Assembly (NCBI GenBank): GCA_013146195.2
Contig: CM028382.1
Coordinates: 114,775,023 to 114,839,022 of the forward strand
DNA length: 64,000 nucleotides
Origin: Codonopsis lanceolata
Lineage: Eukaryota; Streptophyta; Magnoliopsida; Asterales; Campanulaceae
Direction of reading: 5' to 3'
Program-made: the position numbers and the translations under genes
The notes under the pieces: model-generated
The model's database searches: none
The model's input: only the letters and a program-made list of their open reading frames with translations
Told to the model about the DNA's origin: nothing
Shown here: positions 21,485 to 32,785 of the stretch, piece after piece
Layout: each line of letters begins with the position of its first letter
Numbering within the stretch: the first letter of the stretch is position 1

Positions 21485-22789
21485 TAATACCACTTTACTG
21501 CTTCAGAGTTTCACATGTTGTCACAATTTAGGGCCTGAGATTTCAATTCTGCATTTAATAACCCAAGGTTGCATCTTCGGTCCAATTTTTAGGGGCTTTC
21601 CGTTAAATTTTGGATGGAAAAAGGTGACCAGCGGTGCCATCCACCGTCACTCTTTCAAGGTATTTTTATTTCTAAAGTCTTAAATGTTAAGTCAAACCTT
21701 GGATAACCTTAATCCAATAACCAAATAAAATACCCTAACCCGCCCTTAATGGCTAATGCCAAGCATAATTATATGTTCCTTCATCATCTTAGTATATATT
21801 TTCATTGAGTAGGTCTCCTGTCGGAGGTGATGGATGAAAATGATGGGAAGGAAGAGGAAGAAGATAAACCAATCTTGGCTAAAGCTTATGTTTCTGATCT
21901 CTTCATGAGCTAATGATTGGTTGCACATTCTCAATTGGGCCTGAATGCTTTATGATTTTCTAGTTTCAGAATCCAATATAAGAGAAGAAAGATCTTACTC
22001 GAACTATAGCAAGGGGGTTTTCCAATTTCGAGCCAGAAGATGAAGGAGATGACCAGAAACAGAAGGAGTAGAGAAAGATAGATGTCAGACTTGGAACTTT
22101 CTTAGCCAAAATATGGTGAAATCACGAGCTGGAGCTAGAGAGCTCTTAGATGGGGGCGGGTTTCGCCGGGGCAGAGAAAGGAACAATTTTTTGGGTGTTT
22201 GTTAGAGCATTTTTTCGTTCTCGGATTTTGCGTAGACTGCATTGGATTGAGGGGAATCTTGAAGATTTAGAGATTTGTATTTGAGGGGAAATGTAGTGAT
22301 TTGGTTTAAATAAGGAAGGGACAGAAACAAAGATGGTGAATATATGTCAAAATTGAGGAAGAAGACCTATAAGTATTTTTTAAAACATTAGGGTCTCCAT
22401 TTTTAAATTGAAATATAAGTTAGGTTTGAGAAAATTTCATTTAGCCTTTACTTAATGCATATGAGAACTTAACGGTATTTGTCTAACGACATTTATCCAA
22501 AGGATTGTGACTGTGAAAAATTCTTACTCTTATAACCCAATTTTGACAAAAAATTGTTAAAAGATTAATACTGAGAACGGACCAAAGTCAAGGGACCAAT
22601 GGTGTCATTAATCGTTTAATTTATGTGTAATGTGCCTCATATAATGCAGGAAAAAACCCATTTGACTGCAATGACCCATGTAGTTTCCTCCAAATTCACA
22701 ATTCCTAATTGGCCTTTATGTGCGAAAGTTAAAACCAGGGGCCCTAAGTTGCGATAACGTGTAAAACTGGGGTGCTAAAGTGGTATAAG
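21485..22789. mobile_element. Mutator-like non-autonomous element with ~75-bp TIRs
   Basis: The left end (taataccacttta, tttcacatgttgtcacaa, tttagggcc, tttcaattctgca) matches the reverse complement of the right end (ttataccacttta, ttttacacgttatcgcaa, cttagggcc, ttttaactttcgca). No clean 9-bp duplication was seen (gatagg is shared but offset). It is non-coding and ends ~120 bp upstream of the acidic-protein gene, so it may contribute promoter sequence. Its right half is repeated in copy 2 from 37450. Confidence 0.65.
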
Positions 22790-22875
22790 TGATAGGAGTA
22801 TATATATAATTAAATATGGGTGGGTCCAAAACAGTAAAAAGTGTCAAAGAAGACAGCCTACCTCACTGTTTTTAT

Positions 22876-22886
22876 TCATAAATAGG
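22876..22886 (+). promoter_or_regulatory. TATA-like box of the acidic-protein gene
   Basis: Tcataaatagg at ~30 bp before the first ATG at 22908. Transcription would start near 22905-22910, which makes the later ATGs at 22926 or 22965 the more likely translation starts. The same element is conserved at ~38235 in copy 2. Confidence 0.4.
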
Positions 22887-22907
22887 AGTAAATAATTTTT
22901 CTCTTTC

Positions 22908-23432
22908 GTGGGTATATATATGTGTATGTTTCTTGAGGTTCCTCTCATTTGGAAATTGGAAGAGATGGAGAGGAATGTTTTTAAGATGATTGATGTGACT
23001 CAATTCATGCTCATTGAATCTACTGGCGATTCGGAGGCCAAATCCCCCGAATCCGATCTCATCAATACCACTTCTTTTTCCAGTAGGCCTAATTTTTTCG
23101 CCCAGTTTGATGATAATAACGACGACGACGACGACGATGCCGAATCTTGTAGCTACGGTTCTTTACTAAGTGGAAGTGCTGATAGGTTTAGTCACGATGA
23201 TGATGATGATGATGATGATGGCATGATCTACGACGACGACAAGCATGATGATGAGATGGAGGAAGACGATGATTCCATTGATAGTAAGATGGTGGAGGTT
23301 TCCAAGAAATGTGAAGGGTTTGTGACGGGAACAAGGCAAAAAAAGAGATCAAAGGATTGTTCAAGTATGGAGTTCTTGAATATCGAGAAAGAAAAGGACA
23401 AGAACTTCTGGGAAACTTGTTTGGCATCTTAG
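22908..23432 (+). CDS. Small acidic poly-Asp protein, unrecognised family (copy 1)
   Basis: Open frame of 174 codons. I do not recognise a named family. The N-terminal part reads MERNVFKMIDVTQFMLIEST; then comes a Ser/acidic region, two Asp tracts (six Asp after FDDNN, eight after FSH), another acidic stretch (DDDKHDDEMEEDDDSID), a short basic patch (RQKKRSKD) and the C-terminus FWETCLAS. No signal peptide or membrane segment. The basic patch and acidic character would fit a nuclear protein, but that is inference. The first ATG is very close to the TATA-like box; 22926 (MFLEVP) or 22965 (MERNVF) may be the real start. Copy 2 (38267) differs almost only in Asp-tract lengths and one residue. 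It is convergent with the ROPGAP gene. Confidence 0.7.
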   Translation: MGIYMCMFLEVPLIWKLEEMERNVFKMIDVTQFMLIESTGDSEAKSPESDLINTTSFSSRPNFFAQFDDNNDDDDDDAESCSYGSLLSGSADRFSHDDDDDDDDGMIYDDDKHDDEMEEDDDSIDSKMVEVSKKCEGFVTGTRQKKRSKDCSSMEFLNIEKEKDKNFWETCLAS

Positions 23433-23695
23433 CTTGATTTAATTACTTGGTTTTCTTTCTTTGACTTGTTCTTCAGCTAACGCGCCGTATATTTGTTCCT
23501 TTTTTTTGAGTTTTAGGCTTCTTTTTCAAGAATTTACAGTTTAATCCCGGGTTTCAAATTATTTTGTGGGGTAATTTGTAGCTAGGAAACTATTGCCGTC
23601 ACAGTGTTTGTACCAAATGCTTGGCATAGCTTGTAAATAAGGATACGAGGCAAAGGAATTCAAATGACTTTGCAATTGTAAATACAAAGTATCTA

Positions 23696-23829
23696 CTTCA
23701 TTCATTTGTCTATAAATAAGTGTTTATAAAATATTCTGCTACGTCGTGTTTAGCTCTCTTTTGACGATGTAGGAATTAAATGAACTTAGTCATAATTATA
23801 AAAATATTGTTTGCTCGAAATTGAGGGAG
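23696..23829. mobile_element. Stowaway-type MITE, 134 bp
   Basis: Flanked by TA on both sides (23694-23695 and 23830-23831). The right end is ..GAGGGAG; the left end CTTCATTC..TAAATAAGTG is a decayed CTCCCTCCGTCCCTAAATAAGTG-type terminus, slightly better preserved in copy 2 (39052-39199). It lies 3' of the acidic-protein gene. Confidence 0.6.
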
Positions 23830-24119
23830 TATATGTTTATCGGTTTTAAAGGAATTGTGGATTTTGATTATGTGTACGTCCTAGTCCTACTGTTCGTTGA
23901 TGTTTACATTCTCCGAATCTTATCAGGATTTAAATCTCTTCAATTAATTGTGGACGCTGGAGGATAGGAAATTTAAAGGAATGATATATATTAGTTATTA
24001 CAATGTGTTTTTAAAATTTAAAAGAACTTGCCACTTTTTTTTGTTATGGTTGAGGTTTTACTATTTAAGATTAGAGTACGAATCTTAATTCATAAGATGG
24101 AACTTCACTCATTCATAGT

Positions 24120-24936
24120 TGAAGGAACCCGATCTGGGTCCTCCTACGTGGAAGCGACCACGTGGATTCCAATTAGACTTGGACAGGTCCCACCAAGGCT
24201 GGCGACCATTGATAAGCCGACCGTGACCGACGACTATCAACTGGCCGACCATTATCCTCCATAATGGTCGAGGATCATTCCGAGGATCAAAGTCATGCTC
24301 GGCAGACCAACCTTCCATGACAATAGGTCTGACCTATAGCCTATACATAGCCCCTAGATGTCATCTTCACAAGAGGCGATCAAGCCATGCAAGCCGTTGT
24401 AACTTAGCGGCTGATCAACCGCCTACAATTGGCACATCACACGCTATCTGTCAACCACTCAGGAACTACCACCAAGACGACCAGGGGACAAGTCCCACCA
24501 CCAGGGACCCTCGTTCCAATCATGATCTTAAATCCAAACTATTATAAAATTAAATAAAGTCTTTCCCTTCAAGAAAATGTATGATTTACTTTGCATTCAA
24601 AGACTTATAAGAGCTTTTGCACACACTAGACACAAAAAAGGATCATTGCCAAACACCCACCGAAGCTTAAGGGAACGCTTAGCTCCGGCATACATAAAAC
24701 TCCCTGATTACTGACTCTCACACCGGAGGGCTGTAGTTGGGAAACCCCCAACACCCTAACGGTAGTCTCCTTTCAGGTAACCAACGGTCAAGAGTAAGCA
24801 CAAAGTCCAGATATACTATCAACTTTGGTACAACAAGTACCCACATACGCCGACGTGAACATCAACCCAGGACACGTCAGCTCCGGTCCATTACATGGAC
24901 TACCAGCATAGTCACCCCATCTTTGTGGCGTGATCA
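24120..24936 (+). mobile_element. Solo LTR, 817 bp (copy 1)
   Basis: It starts TGAAGGAACCCG and ends GTGGCGTGATCA. The flanks are atagt (24115-24119) and atagc (24937-24941), a 5-bp duplication with one substitution; in copy 2 both are atagc. It carries the 'acaccggagggct' and 'ggaaacccccaac' signatures common in plant Ty3/gypsy-type LTRs and related LARD elements. The short open frames at 24028, 24317 and 24737 are LTR sequence, not genes. Confidence 0.85.
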
Positions 24937-25539
24937 ATAGCTAAAACCGTCTCACCCCAAATTTTTACCTTTTGTAAGACAGATCTCTCTGATCTGACTC
25001 ACTAGTGTGTTCGTAGGCTAAATTGCGAGAGAGTGTGACTCAATCTTACGAATTAAAATTCATAAGACAGTTCAAACGAAGGAAACCTACCTTAATATAA
25101 TGACAATACTTAATTGATATGTGTTTCTACAAGATTTTGATGACTTTTGACTTGTGTTTACCCGCCATCTCTTTGTAGAATTGGTCGATGTTTACCTCAG
25201 TCTTCCCACCCCCCTTTCGTTTTCTGTTGTGGCGGATTGATGGACTAGAAAAATGATATTAGTTATGTGGATTTTGGTCTCTTTCGGAAATCAGTAGCGA
25301 GAAAAGAGGAAACGGTGGTGGTTGAGCTCGTGACTTACGAGTGCAAATGCAATGACTGGGGGAACATTTACCAAATGATTCTCATTTTGTCTAGACCAGC
25401 AACTTGGTCCTATCTGAAACTAACACAGAGGTTGACATTTTGACTTTTTAGCATCTACACTTTTCCTCTATCTCCATTCTCCATTCTCCATTCACCAATG
25501 CTAAGAATCTGGGTCCACTGTAATGTATGTATATTAATG

Positions 25540-25942
25540 AATTGATAAAAATATTCTACAAACGATCAAGTAGGATGAAAAAGATCAATGGATACAACCT
25601 TGGTAAATAAACTATAGGTTGAACAAACTAGGGTGAGCTTTCATACATAAATCATACAATTCAACAGCTTAAACATTTTCTCTAATCGGAGCACAATTCT
25701 TGCTAATCTATAATGGTCAAAGTTAGAAATTCTTTGCTGATGTAACAAAGAAAAAAGCACAAGTTCAGCCCCAAGCTGAACACTAAATCAAAATCAACAG
25801 CAAGTAAACCACTTCCTCCCTCCTGTTTGACCAAAACACCCCCATTACATACCACACCAATGTACAGAAGCAAGCTAGGTGGTGGTAGAGAAAATCAGGC
25901 AGCTCTAATCTACCCTTCCAACGCCAGAAAATGAAACCTCCG
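25540..25942 (-). other. Probable 3' UTR and downstream region of ROPGAP copy 1
   Basis: Non-coding sequence after the ancestral stop at 25943-25945, nearly identical in copy 2 (40915-41321). No specific poly-A signal is assigned. Confidence 0.4.
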
Positions 25943-28900
25943 TCAGGCCACATGTAAAGGCAAGGGAAAAATGGGGTCCACAATCTTGTCCACCATTACA
26001 ACATCCTTGACAGTTGCACTATCTTTTGACGGGGTTTCTGTATCAGTATCAACCCCCATAGAAATCGAACTCAGACCCGAGACTTCTTCTTCCTCACTTG
26101 TGCTCAATCCAGATTCCCCCTGAAAACTGGAGCCACTTACTGGACTAGACCGCTCCCTTACCAAATTCCCAAGTTCTTTCTTGAAACAATCCTTTGCGTT
26201 TTCATTCTCAACCAACTGTTTCAAAAAGTGTTGTTCTATCTCACTTAATGACTGGACTTCATCTTCATCTTCGCTACTGGCTTGGCTGTAACAGACCGGT
26301 TCTTCATCGTCATCTGATGGTTGTCTTCTTCTCAGTTCGCAGCTAGTATACGTCTCTTCCTGACTGTCAAATTCCTCATCGGTTTGTCTATCAGAAGGAC
26401 ATGACATAGGGAGAGTATCCCGCTGTCGCAGTCTCATCGCGTTCTCGTAGTGTTTTCGTGATCAGAGTCTTGAGCAAGTTCATCACTTGGACAGCGTGCA
26501 TTAACGCTGTCAATGGATCAGACATCTGATCCAGGAAACAAAAGATAAAAAAGACAGAAGAACATCAATATGTAGTCTAATCTTTGATCAAAAATTAATT
26601 AAACTTGTCAGTCTTACAACAACAATCTCCATGGAAGGTTGCAAAAGAAAATTTTGGGCCTATTTGAGCATGACATTTTGGTCACCATTTTGACCACGGA
26701 TAAAATGTGGGTTCGGTCGATATGCCATTTTCCCCAAGTGGCCCATTCTCTTTCGATCATAACAAATGGCCCAACTGAGTGTGCGTGGGTGGGTGTGGTG
26801 GGCCAGTTGGTGTTTGTGTCATATAGTTGGTCAATATTTCAAGTTTGGATATATTTTGGTCAACGTAACTATAAACTATACAGATAAGCACTACTTCTAA
26901 ATTAGTGAAAGTTCCTACAGCGAAAATAAGTAAACAAGTAAAACTTAACACGAGTGAAAATGATTTGCAACGGACCCATCAATAAATGGCTCATGTAGCC
27001 AACCCGAAGTAAATGGGACAAAGGTTGAGTATCCAAACAATTTTTTTCTGTGATTCACCACGAGGCCAAGTCTTATTTCTAAGATATTGACTCTTTCATG
27101 CATCATTTTTTTAATGCATATCAACAAATAATTTATACATCATTAATATGGAAAGGGAATGCTAAAATTGGATGATTTACCTGAGTCATGTTTGGGGCAA
27201 AAACCATGGCAATATTTCTTGCATTCATCTTATTCAACTCCTCTTGCTCAACAACATCAGCCATCAGATCAATAGCCCAGTTGAGCAATGCTGTCTCAGT
27301 TGGTTTGAGCTGTTTCACAAGCTCAACACACTCCTCCTCCTCATTACACTGCAGAACCTCTTCGGGTGAAAGCCCATCGAGCACTCCACAAGGAAGCTCT
27401 CGAAACCAGGCCTTGATTAGACCTGCTAAACAATGCACATCAATGTCTTCGGGTACAATGCCTCGGTTCAATTGATCCCGCACATGCTCCTCTTGACTGT
27501 TCTCTGGATTTATACGAAAAATTCCCTCTGCCTACAGAGAATTTGAAACAAACTCAGTCAAGCAAATTATAGGGACCAAAATGATCCCTTGTATGCAGAT
27601 GAAATCAAGAAAGAAAGAAATTACTATTCAATAATACACACCTTTAGGCCTCCTTGTGCATATAGTCTTTCCTGCATAAGCAAGAGAATTGTAGGAACAC
27701 TATTGCCTCGAGAATCATAAGTGCACTGCATTGATTCCGCTGATACGCCGAACACGCTAACACTACACAAGTATATGAACATCAAAAACTTAGCATTGGT
27801 AACTAAGACAAAAGAATTTAGAGAAAAGAATATGATATAAATAGATTGCTCTTTTGATAATAACCGAGAGCCCATTTTGACAGAAAATTCTTTTTGGTTC
27901 AGTGTGAAACTGAGATAAGGAGCTTAAAAGGATTGCAAACAAATTATTTTTATACTGTATTAGATGACCCAAATCTCATCATGAATTTCACTTGTTTATT
28001 ATTATTAGTATATGTTTTGGTGAATCTCTAATAGGTATTTATCGAGGGGATACGGGAGAAGTAGCCCCTTTTTTTGGCTAGGGAAACTTGAACCTTGCTA
28101 TTGCAAGTTAGAGATTCTTTGTTGACTTCCCCAGAGATAATAACAGTTAATTTGAAATGTTCGATAAGACATCAATAGCACAAAAATTTAAGAGCAATTA
28201 ATAACTCATAATGCTACTACAGTATCCCAATTTGATTAAAGTTACTATTAGCACATGATGGCTATACACTTGTTCATAAATCAGCTACATATGTTAAACA
28301 ATAGTTGAACTGCTCAACGTTACAAACAAGCTGCCCTTAAATTATTGCTTTGCTACTTAAAAAAGTTCTTTGTGTAGCCTTTAGTCGTTGCAGATCAAAA
28401 TAAAGGACCATTTGAATATGTTCCTTTCTACATTTTCAGCAACCAGACAAAGGACGTAGCTTCCCAATCTGAGCAATTTGACATTACAAATTTCGAAATT
28501 TTATTTTTCCCCAAAATTCACAATCCATAAATCTAGATCGTCAGTTATCTTACTGCTCAACATTTAATGGAATGTATGTTCATTTATGAAGTGGGTCTTA
28601 GCATAATTACATATAAATGCATAATTTTATACCTAAGTAAATCAGATCTAAAGAACTTGAATACTAACAACAAAGAGTTAGGGTTTTACACTAAATTCCT
28701 GAATATAACTTTTCAATTTTAATGCAGCTCAAAATTAAATTTGAATAATTACAAAGATTTTACGCATTCTCAAGAAATACCCAGATCTATAAAAGTTTGA
28801 ATTTAAAGGCAACTTAAAGACAGATGGAAAAAAAAGGTCAAAAAGTCAATAGAAAGTAAAAAAAAAAACCTGGCGCTGGGGACACGGCAAGGGATTTCAA

Positions 28901-29207
28901 CTTCAAACTCAACAGGAAGACCCAAAAACCCATGAAAACGATCGAATGTGACATGAGTCAAATGTTGAACATTGGTGGGCCACCCGATTTCCATGTGATG
29001 AACAGATGCAGCTGCCGCCGACGATTCCTCCCGCTGTTGATCGACCCGGCAAGACACCATTGACTTTCTAAGAGCAGTCAACAGCAAGGCCACCAGCGAC
29101 AGCTGATTTTGCTCCTCCTCCTCAGCTCTTCCTTTCGTAGCTCCACTCCCATTCACACCACCGCCGCCACACCCACCTCCTCTCGTTAGCATCACCATCC
29201 CTGTCAT
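25943..29207 (-). CDS. ROPGAP: ROP GTPase-activating protein, CRIB + RhoGAP (copy 1, frameshifted)
   Basis: Stimulates GTP hydrolysis by plant Rho (ROP) GTPases, switching them off at the plasma membrane. Four exons on the minus strand, all GT-AG: 29207-28870, 27762-27642, 27531-27181 and 26525-25943. The reading frame stays continuous across all three introns. Residues 74-98 are the CRIB motif (IGWPTNVQHLTHVTFD with the two His), which binds active ROP. Residues ~113-300 are the RhoGAP domain; GIFRINPEN contains the catalytic arginine finger (R159), followed by KAWFRELP and NARNIAMVFAPNMTQ. In exon 4 an extra base near 26411 (tagggagag against taggggag in copy 2) shifts the frame after GYSP and gives a TGA at 26391-26393. 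The product would be ~314 residues, lacking the Ser/acidic tail of ~150 residues, while CRIB and GAP stay intact. A sequencing or assembly error is as likely as a true mutation. Confidence 0.9.
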
Positions 29208-29400
29208 CTCTGTCTCTCTCTTCCTCTCTCCTCAACTTTCGCTCTCTATAAATTTTCTTGCTTCCTCTCTCTCTAGAAATTTGAATGTTTGTGATGTTTT
29301 ATTATGGTGTGTAATAGTGTGTTGTTGCAATGAATTTGGTTTGAACTTGGAAGTGTTCACTCTCTCTCTCTCTCTCTCTATGGAGTTCAAACGGCCACCC
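29208..29400 (-). promoter_or_regulatory. ROPGAP 5' leader with (GA)n tract
   Basis: Upstream of the ATG at 29207 on the minus strand are GA-rich runs (29208-29232 and a perfect (CT)n at 29361-29380 on the plus strand) and aaatttatagag (29246-29257) as a possible TATA or leader element. GA-rich leaders are common in plant genes and can bind BBR/BPC factors; that role is inference. Identical in copy 2. Confidence 0.35.
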
Positions 29401-29407
29401 GTTTCAA

Positions 29408-30716
29408 ATTTCTGTGTCAGGCTTTTTTACTTTATCATTGTGTGACTAAAATAACCTTAGTATTGAGATATATTAACGTTTCATACCAATTTGCTTCTAC
29501 TATTTTTTTTATTTTGGTTGTTTACCATCTTTTCACCTAATTGTTTTTTCAGAGTTTATTTAGTTATATACTAGATCTGCGTATATGTGTCTATGGCACG
29601 GTGCTAGTATATATGATTTCGTCAATTAAAATCACAATGTCTAAATAGAAAGTGTAATTTTAAACTCGACCCATAATTGAGTTATATGTAGACCGCTCAT
29701 AATATTAATCAGGGGTTTGAAAAACTAAAATATGATTGATCATAATATTAATTGTAGGAGATGACTTTGTAATTAAGAGTTAAAAGTGGATAACTACTCT
29801 CACACGTGTGAATGTGAGGATGAATCACAACCATTAATTTTTTTAAGATAATTTAATCTCAACCTCTAAATAGCTTTAATCAATTGCACATATATGAGTA
29901 TGAGCTGTATTGTATAATAGATTGTTTGAATATTTTTTTTGTGTTGTAGGACTAAAGATCTTCTCAAATTAGAAATAAAATTTTAAATGTGCAGTTTTTA
30001 TTTGATAAAATAAGTTTATGTGACAAAATGGAGCATCACAACCCTTTGAAACATGAACCACTACCTCCATTTATTCATGAAAATCTTTATCATGACAATG
30101 GAGTAATGAGTATCTTGTAGATATTGATTTGGCTTTTTACCACATTTTTTTCTTTTATTTTTGTTAATTGGTATAATTGCATGATGTATTCAATAAACTC
30201 TATAGTAAGATTGATTCTACAACTTATAGTTGAATAAAAAATAATATTGAGTAATTCTTACGCTTTTTTTTATATTATTTAGTGCAACACGCAAATATGT
30301 GTGCATCTTTTTATAATAATTCAATCATATTTCCTTCATTTTGAAATAATTAACTTTATTTTTTGAAATATTATTTCAAAATGCGTCTTTTGTTTCCTTG
30401 AATTAACAAATTTCACCTTTGTTAGTTATCATTGCAATCTTATAAATGTGGGCAATAAAGTTGTTCACGTATAAATAAAACTGCCTAAAACTTAATTTTC
30501 TAAAATTTCATGAAAAAATATTAATAAATATTTATTTTTTTAATAGAGGAAGAAGTAATTAACTAAATTCTTATTTTACAAGAATAAAGCTTATTGAAGG
30601 GTACTTTGTAATGGAATCGAATCAATATTGGGTAAAAAAAATTATGATTTTTAGTTGTGATGGACTACACTAAGGGACATTTTGGACATATCGCAAATGT
30701 GATGAATTTTAAATGA
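29408..30716. other. Non-coding region upstream of ROPGAP copy 1
   Basis: No gene. 29568-29610 resembles a Helitron 3' end on the minus strand (CCGTGC ... ATCTAG|T) and is one of the few places where copy 1 and copy 2 differ substantially (compare 45005-45045). The rest is AT-rich. Confidence 0.35.
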
Positions 30717-31515
30717 AATAAAATTATGACCGGTCAATTTACAAAGTTTTTAACCTCAAAAGTTTATCGTTTTTTTTAAATTAGAAAATACCATTTTTGA
30801 AATATTGTTTCGAAAATATCATCGCCTCCTTCAACATCTCGCATAACACAGCTTTGATTCGAAAATCACAATTATTACATAACAACGAGGATTGACCTAC
30901 CCGGCAATTCGATGGGTAACGCCCTTCGTGGGGTTCGGGGTAACACCTCGAAAGATAAATAGTTTTTTAATTCATTATGCATTTAAACCGTAATTGATCC
31001 AGACGGGTTGAATGATTTTTCAGTAGGACTAAGGCAGAGAATGATGGGAAAGAATAAGGCTTACGATGGAGAAGATGGAAAAAGAATGTGGGGGACATAG
31101 TTTAATTCATTATCATTTTGTATCGCGATACAAAAATGGATTAATAATATTTTATGTATCGTGGTTCAAAAATTAATTTATCGCGGTACATAAAAGTTGG
31201 TACCGCGGTACAATTTGAATATGCAATTAAACTATTGAACCGCAGTGAAAAAATTAATGCTATAAAATTGATAAATCACAGTGCAATAAGACTGGACAAT
31301 TAAACTATTAAATCGTGGTGTAAAAATTAATACAATAAAATTAATGAATCGCATTTTAATAGTCAATGCACTGTAATTTATTTATATTGTGTACTTCATG
31401 CTTATTAAGGGCATCGCTGTCTTTTCATGTCTAAAAATATTTTTTTTCCGATTGAAAAAAAATCATATTATTGAAACAACTAGAAACTTAAAAAAGTAAA
31501 CCGATCGGAATGTTT
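30717..31515. mobile_element. Mutator-like MITE (same family as 3557-4392), copy 1
   Basis: The left end (taaaattatgaccggtcaat, tttaacctc) pairs inversely with the right end (actagaaacttaaaaaagt, ccgatcgg). It shares with 3557-4392 the block after caccattt (tttgaaatattgttt, cgaaaatatcatc), the GC-rich island (acgcccttcgtggggttc) and ~8 ATCGCGGTACAAAA-like motifs (31117-31350). Non-coding. Confidence 0.65.
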
Positions 31516-32282
31516 CAGAAAATCGTCTCAAATATCTCAAGAAGGCGTAAAAGAGGTCAACAACCTTGCCAGAAATGCTTCCAAACAAATAAAAATATAA
31601 ATAAAAAAAGACAAAAGAGGCCCAATTTGAATTTGGTTAAGACCGTTGGCAACTGGCAAGGCAACGGAGGACGCCAATGGGCTTTGGGCCCCCCATCTTA
31701 ATAGGGACAATGTGTAAAATTCCAAATAATCGTGGGTTGCTTTTTCATGTGATTTTGGGTGGAGAGATAGTATCTACTTTTATTTATTTTAGTATTTACA
31801 ATTTTATCCTTGTTGAAATTTTTGTTACCTTTTTAAACTTGGATCCCCCAGGCCCAGGCAGGAGTTCCGGGGTCATGTCGCCAGCGGCAATTTCCATGTA
31901 ATATAAAACTAGTTGAAGATGTTCAATTGTTCATCATGCATTTCAAAGGATCAATCGGGATAATATCCCCAACAGAATAAAACTGAACAACTTAATTCGC
32001 GTGAATTGGATACATGTAAAGAGTAATTTAGCGCTGCTTGTTGTGGGTGATTACGACTTATACCGATAAAGTTTCAGAATCGAACGACTTTTAACGATTG
32101 ATGATAGATCGTTTGTTACAAATTGAAAAAGTTTTGCTATGAGTCGTTATAATTATTTGTTAAAAAAAAACTTGAAAATTAGTATTCATATTTTTATGTA
32201 TATTTCATAAAAGGATGAAATGAAGACAATCAAATATTTATTAATGAATAATTGTCTTCATGTTTAAAAAAAAAACCAAAAA

Positions 32283-32455
32283 AGCTTAGAATTTTGGCTT
32301 TTTGGCTTTTGGCTTTTCAATGCATAAAGGGTGTTGTACCTTACTTATTGGCTTTTGGCTTATAAGCTGAAACAAACATTTTAAATATGACTTTTCAAAA
32401 GCCAAAAGCCAAAAGTCACTCCAAATAAGCTGCAACAAACGAGCACTTAGTACTT
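32283..32455. mobile_element. Small fold-back element with inverted ttttggcttttgg
   Basis: Ttttggcttttggctttt (about 32298-32316) and aaaagccaaaagccaaaag (about 32397-32415) form an inverted repeat inside a ~170-bp unit that ends near caacaaacgagcactta. It looks like a hAT-type MITE, but no target duplication was identified. Confidence 0.4.
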
Positions 32456-32512
32456 TTCCCGCTATAATATAAATTTTTATTTTTATTTTTTCACACTATT
32501 TAAAAAATAGTA

Positions 32513-32724
32513 TCCCCTCCATTTTCAAATTATTATCATATTTAATCCGATAAATCGTTTAAAAAAAATAATTGAATGTATTTATAAATATTTGTGAAAT
32601 ATGTGGTTTCTTTTAATATTCTTGAATGGGTAGAAAAAGTAAGAATAAAATGAATAATAAGACAATTAGTATTTTAGAATAGACGAAAAAAGAAATAAGG
32701 ACAATAATTTAAAAACAGAGAGAT
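32513..32724. mobile_element. Stowaway-type MITE, 212 bp
   Basis: TA flanks both ends (32511-32512 and 32725-32726). Left TCCCCTCCATTTTCAAATTA and right (reverse complement) ATCTCTCTGTTTTTAAATTA are inverted. Copy 2 carries a shortened, scrambled version (~47960-48180). Confidence 0.65.
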
Positions 32725-32726
32725 TA

Positions 32727-32746
32727 ATTTTTAGGTTGTTTTAGTT

Positions 32747-32785
<39 letters not shown>

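Noticed and set aside
23188..23427. Minus-strand frame of 79 codons with a His run
   Set aside because: Antisense of the Asp codons of the acidic gene (GAT/GAC read backwards).
26639..27475. Plus-strand frames of 82 and 95 codons within the ROPGAP gene, repeated at 42017 and 42566
   Set aside because: The first lies in intron 3 and the second is the antisense of exon 3. They recur in copy 2 only because the whole segment does.
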